Below are positions 15,249 through 16,765 of a DNA stretch of 16,765 nucleotides, one piece after another; within the stretch, counting starts at the first letter, position 1; every line of letters begins with the position of its first letter. The translations under genes were made by a program, and so were the position numbers. Under the pieces are notes generated by a model. That model did not search any database, had not been told where the DNA came from, and saw nothing but the letters and a program-made list of their open reading frames with translations. This DNA comes from an uncultured Clostridia bacterium (GTDB lineage: Bacteria > Bacillota > Clostridia > Tissierellales > Peptoniphilaceae): contig CAMYBS010000024.1 of NCBI GenBank assembly GCA_947254025.1, forward strand, positions 1-16,765, given 5' to 3'.

Positions 15249-16739
15249 CTAATAATTATCAGGCAAATCGTTTTCGAAAAGTATTACGTCGCCTGCTTGA
15301 CATATTTTTTGTAGTATTAATTGTGCATCTCTTAAGCTTGCTGCCCCATGTATCTTATCTTCATCAAGTCCACCTTCTACTAAACCATCTTTTATTGCTT
15401 CTTTATTAACTTCTGCTACGATAATGAAATGATCTACAACGGTTGCTGCATTCTTGCCAAACTTTTTATTCTCTTCGTATTGAAGCTCTCCTAGCTCAAC
15501 CATGCCTGGTGAGATAACTATCTTCTTTCCTTCTTTAAACTCACTTATAACATCTAGGGCCGCTTGTGCACCGCTTGGATTACTATTAAAAGCGTCGTCG
15601 ATGATAATAAGATTGTTTGGGTTCTCTACAAGTGATAGTCTGTGTTCAACTTGATTAACGTTAAGAACCGCCTCTTGTATCTCTTCCATGCTCATGCCTA
15701 ACTCACGAGCTGCCGCAACCGAAAGAAGAACATTGTATATATTGTGCTTACCAAGAAGCTTTGTCTTTAACTTATATTCTTTGTTCTTGTAGACAAGTGT
15801 GAACTCAGTACCAAACTCGCTGGCACTTATATCTTTCGCAAAGTAGTCACACGCATCATCTTCAAGTGAGATATACACCTTTCTATTCTTAACCTCAGCT
15901 GCCTTCTCTTTAATATATGGGTTGTCGTAGTTAAATATAGCAAGGCCGCCTTCCTTAAGTGTGTCTATAAGCTCGAACTTTGTCTTGACAATGTTCTCCA
16001 TTGATCCAAAGGTTTCGATGTGACATGGGCCAATGTTGGTAATGATGGCGATATCTGGCATAACAAGCTCAGCAACTTCCTTTATCTCTCCGACATATCT
16101 TGCTCCAAGTTCAGAGATGAAAACTTCAGTACCGCTTTCAAGCTCGTTGTTTATTACCTTCGATATACCCATAGGTGTGTTAAATGAACTTGGCGTTGCA
16201 TATGTCTTAAGGCTATTCTTCACAATATCATTTAAAACAAGCTTAGTCGACGTCTTGCCATAGCTTCCTGTAATACCTACCACCTTTAATTTATTCTCTT
16301 TTTCTTTCTTAATTTTATTTTGCGCTTGTATATAAAAACCGTGATTGATTTTATTCTCAATCGGCTGTGCTAATATATTTGCAAACTTTACGCTCTTAGC
16401 TCTTATGATGTATAGTTCAAAAGCAAGCACTAATAAATATGCTAGTGCAATTTTTTCACCGAATAATAGATATGCGATGATTGACGTATACATGATCACT
16501 ACGTTGAAGCTTACAAATATCTTCATCAGTCTCTTCATCCTGTCAGTAAAGACAAGCGGCTTCTTATCTCCAGGTGTTAATTTCTTTAATGAGTTCTTAA
16601 ACCAGCCAAAATTTTTAAGCCATAGCTCATACTCGCTTGAAATGTACATATTTAATTGCAATATTTGGAAAAATGCCAAAGAATGTATATATATTAAAAC
16701 TGTTAATAATATTGGCAAGAATATAAATATAGCTATCAT
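15249..16739 (-). CDS. murF: Membrane-anchored MurF-type Mur ligase
   Basis: This 496-residue protein has an N-terminal membrane region (helices at about 2-29, 71-93 and 96-113) before a Mur ligase core: ATP loop GITGSYGKTSTK (155-166), ISELGARYVGEIKE (208-221), TNIGPCHIETFGS (234-246), LGKHNIYN (329-336), EHRLSL (365-370) and DDAFNSNPSG (381-390), ending GDVILFENDLPDNY. The pattern fits UDP-MurNAc-tripeptide:D-Ala-D-Ala ligase, and adjacency to ddl supports it. Soluble MurF lacks the helices. This is the membrane-anchored variant seen in clostridia, and whether it is the sole MurF or a paralogue with another substrate cannot be told here. AGGAGG is 4 bases before ATG at 16739. Only 26 bp lie upstream, so its promoter is outside the window. 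Confidence 0.85.
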   Translation of the reverse strand: MIAIFIFLPILLTVLIYIHSLAFFQILQLNMYISSEYELWLKNFGWFKNSLKKLTPGDKKPLVFTDRMKRLMKIFVSFNVVIMYTSIIAYLLFGEKIALAYLLVLAFELYIIRAKSVKFANILAQPIENKINHGFYIQAQNKIKKEKENKLKVVGITGSYGKTSTKLVLNDIVKNSLKTYATPSSFNTPMGISKVINNELESGTEVFISELGARYVGEIKEVAELVMPDIAIITNIGPCHIETFGSMENIVKTKFELIDTLKEGGLAIFNYDNPYIKEKAAEVKNRKVYISLEDDACDYFAKDISASEFGTEFTLVYKNKEYKLKTKLLGKHNIYNVLLSVAAARELGMSMEEIQEAVLNVNQVEHRLSLVENPNNLIIIDDAFNSNPSGAQAALDVISEFKEGKKIVISPGMVELGELQYEENKKFGKNAATVVDHFIIVAEVNKEAIKDGLVEGGLDEDKIHGAASLRDAQLILQKICQAGDVILFENDLPDNY

Positions 16740-16765
16740 AGTTCCTCCTTACTAAGATAAGATCT

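Noticed and set aside
15077..15409. Plus-strand ORF of 110 codons across the ddl/murF junction
   Set aside because: It is antisense to two well-supported genes, with no family resemblance.
16345..16755. Plus-strand ORF of 136 codons at the right end
   Set aside because: It is antisense to the MurF membrane region; its hydrophobicity mirrors the real gene.

Overview
The window is low-G+C DNA from a Gram-positive anaerobe-type Firmicute. Lysine/isoleucine-rich proteins, AGGAGG-type ribosome binding sites, a GatCAB amidotransferase, two lipoprotein signal peptides and a pcrA-ligA-gatCAB order all fit Clostridia/Tissierellia. A Peptoniphilaceae-like genus is my guess from protein flavour only. 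Every gene I can support lies on the minus strand, so the window reads biologically from right to left.

Region 1 (16765 down to about 3776) is a tightly packed ten-gene housekeeping cluster: a membrane-anchored MurF-type ligase, ddl, rnr (RNase R), smpB, a DtxR/MntR-family metal regulator, pcrA, ligA, gatC, gatA, gatB. Gaps between genes are 0-14 bp and three junctions overlap by 4-8 bp, so the set is probably one transcription unit with its promoter outside the window. It joins D-Ala-D-Ala synthesis and its ligation to the peptidoglycan precursor, RNA decay and ribosome rescue (RNase R and SmpB are known partners of tmRNA), DNA unwinding and nick sealing, and Gln-tRNA formation. It ends at a strong rho-independent terminator just after gatB.

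Region 2 (about 3776-3594) is a compact control region. It holds the terminator, a second imperfect inverted repeat, a textbook sigma-A promoter (TTGACA, 17 bp, TATACT) and, across the expected transcription start, a perfect 11-bp inverted repeat with a 6-bp spacer that is a good candidate operator for the first gene downstream.

Region 3 (3593 down to 77) is visibly more AT-rich and looks accessory: a BlaI/MecI-family repressor, an overlapping BlaR1/MecR1-type M56 membrane metalloprotease that lacks the penicillin-binding sensor domain and instead carries an unrecognised outer domain of about 155 residues, an M28-type peptidase lipoprotein that appears to lack the last metal-binding histidine, and a small unrecognised lipoprotein. 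I read this as a signal-relieved regulon: the M56 protein senses something outside the cell, inactivates the repressor, and expression of two surface lipoproteins rises. The signal is unknown. Between the two lipoprotein genes lies a strong ribosome binding site with no usable start codon, followed by a short broken reading frame. Immediately after the last stop codon (positions 1-76) are four tandem copies of a 19-bp AT-rich unit that may continue beyond the window.

No tRNA, rRNA, CRISPR array, transposase or integrase was seen.
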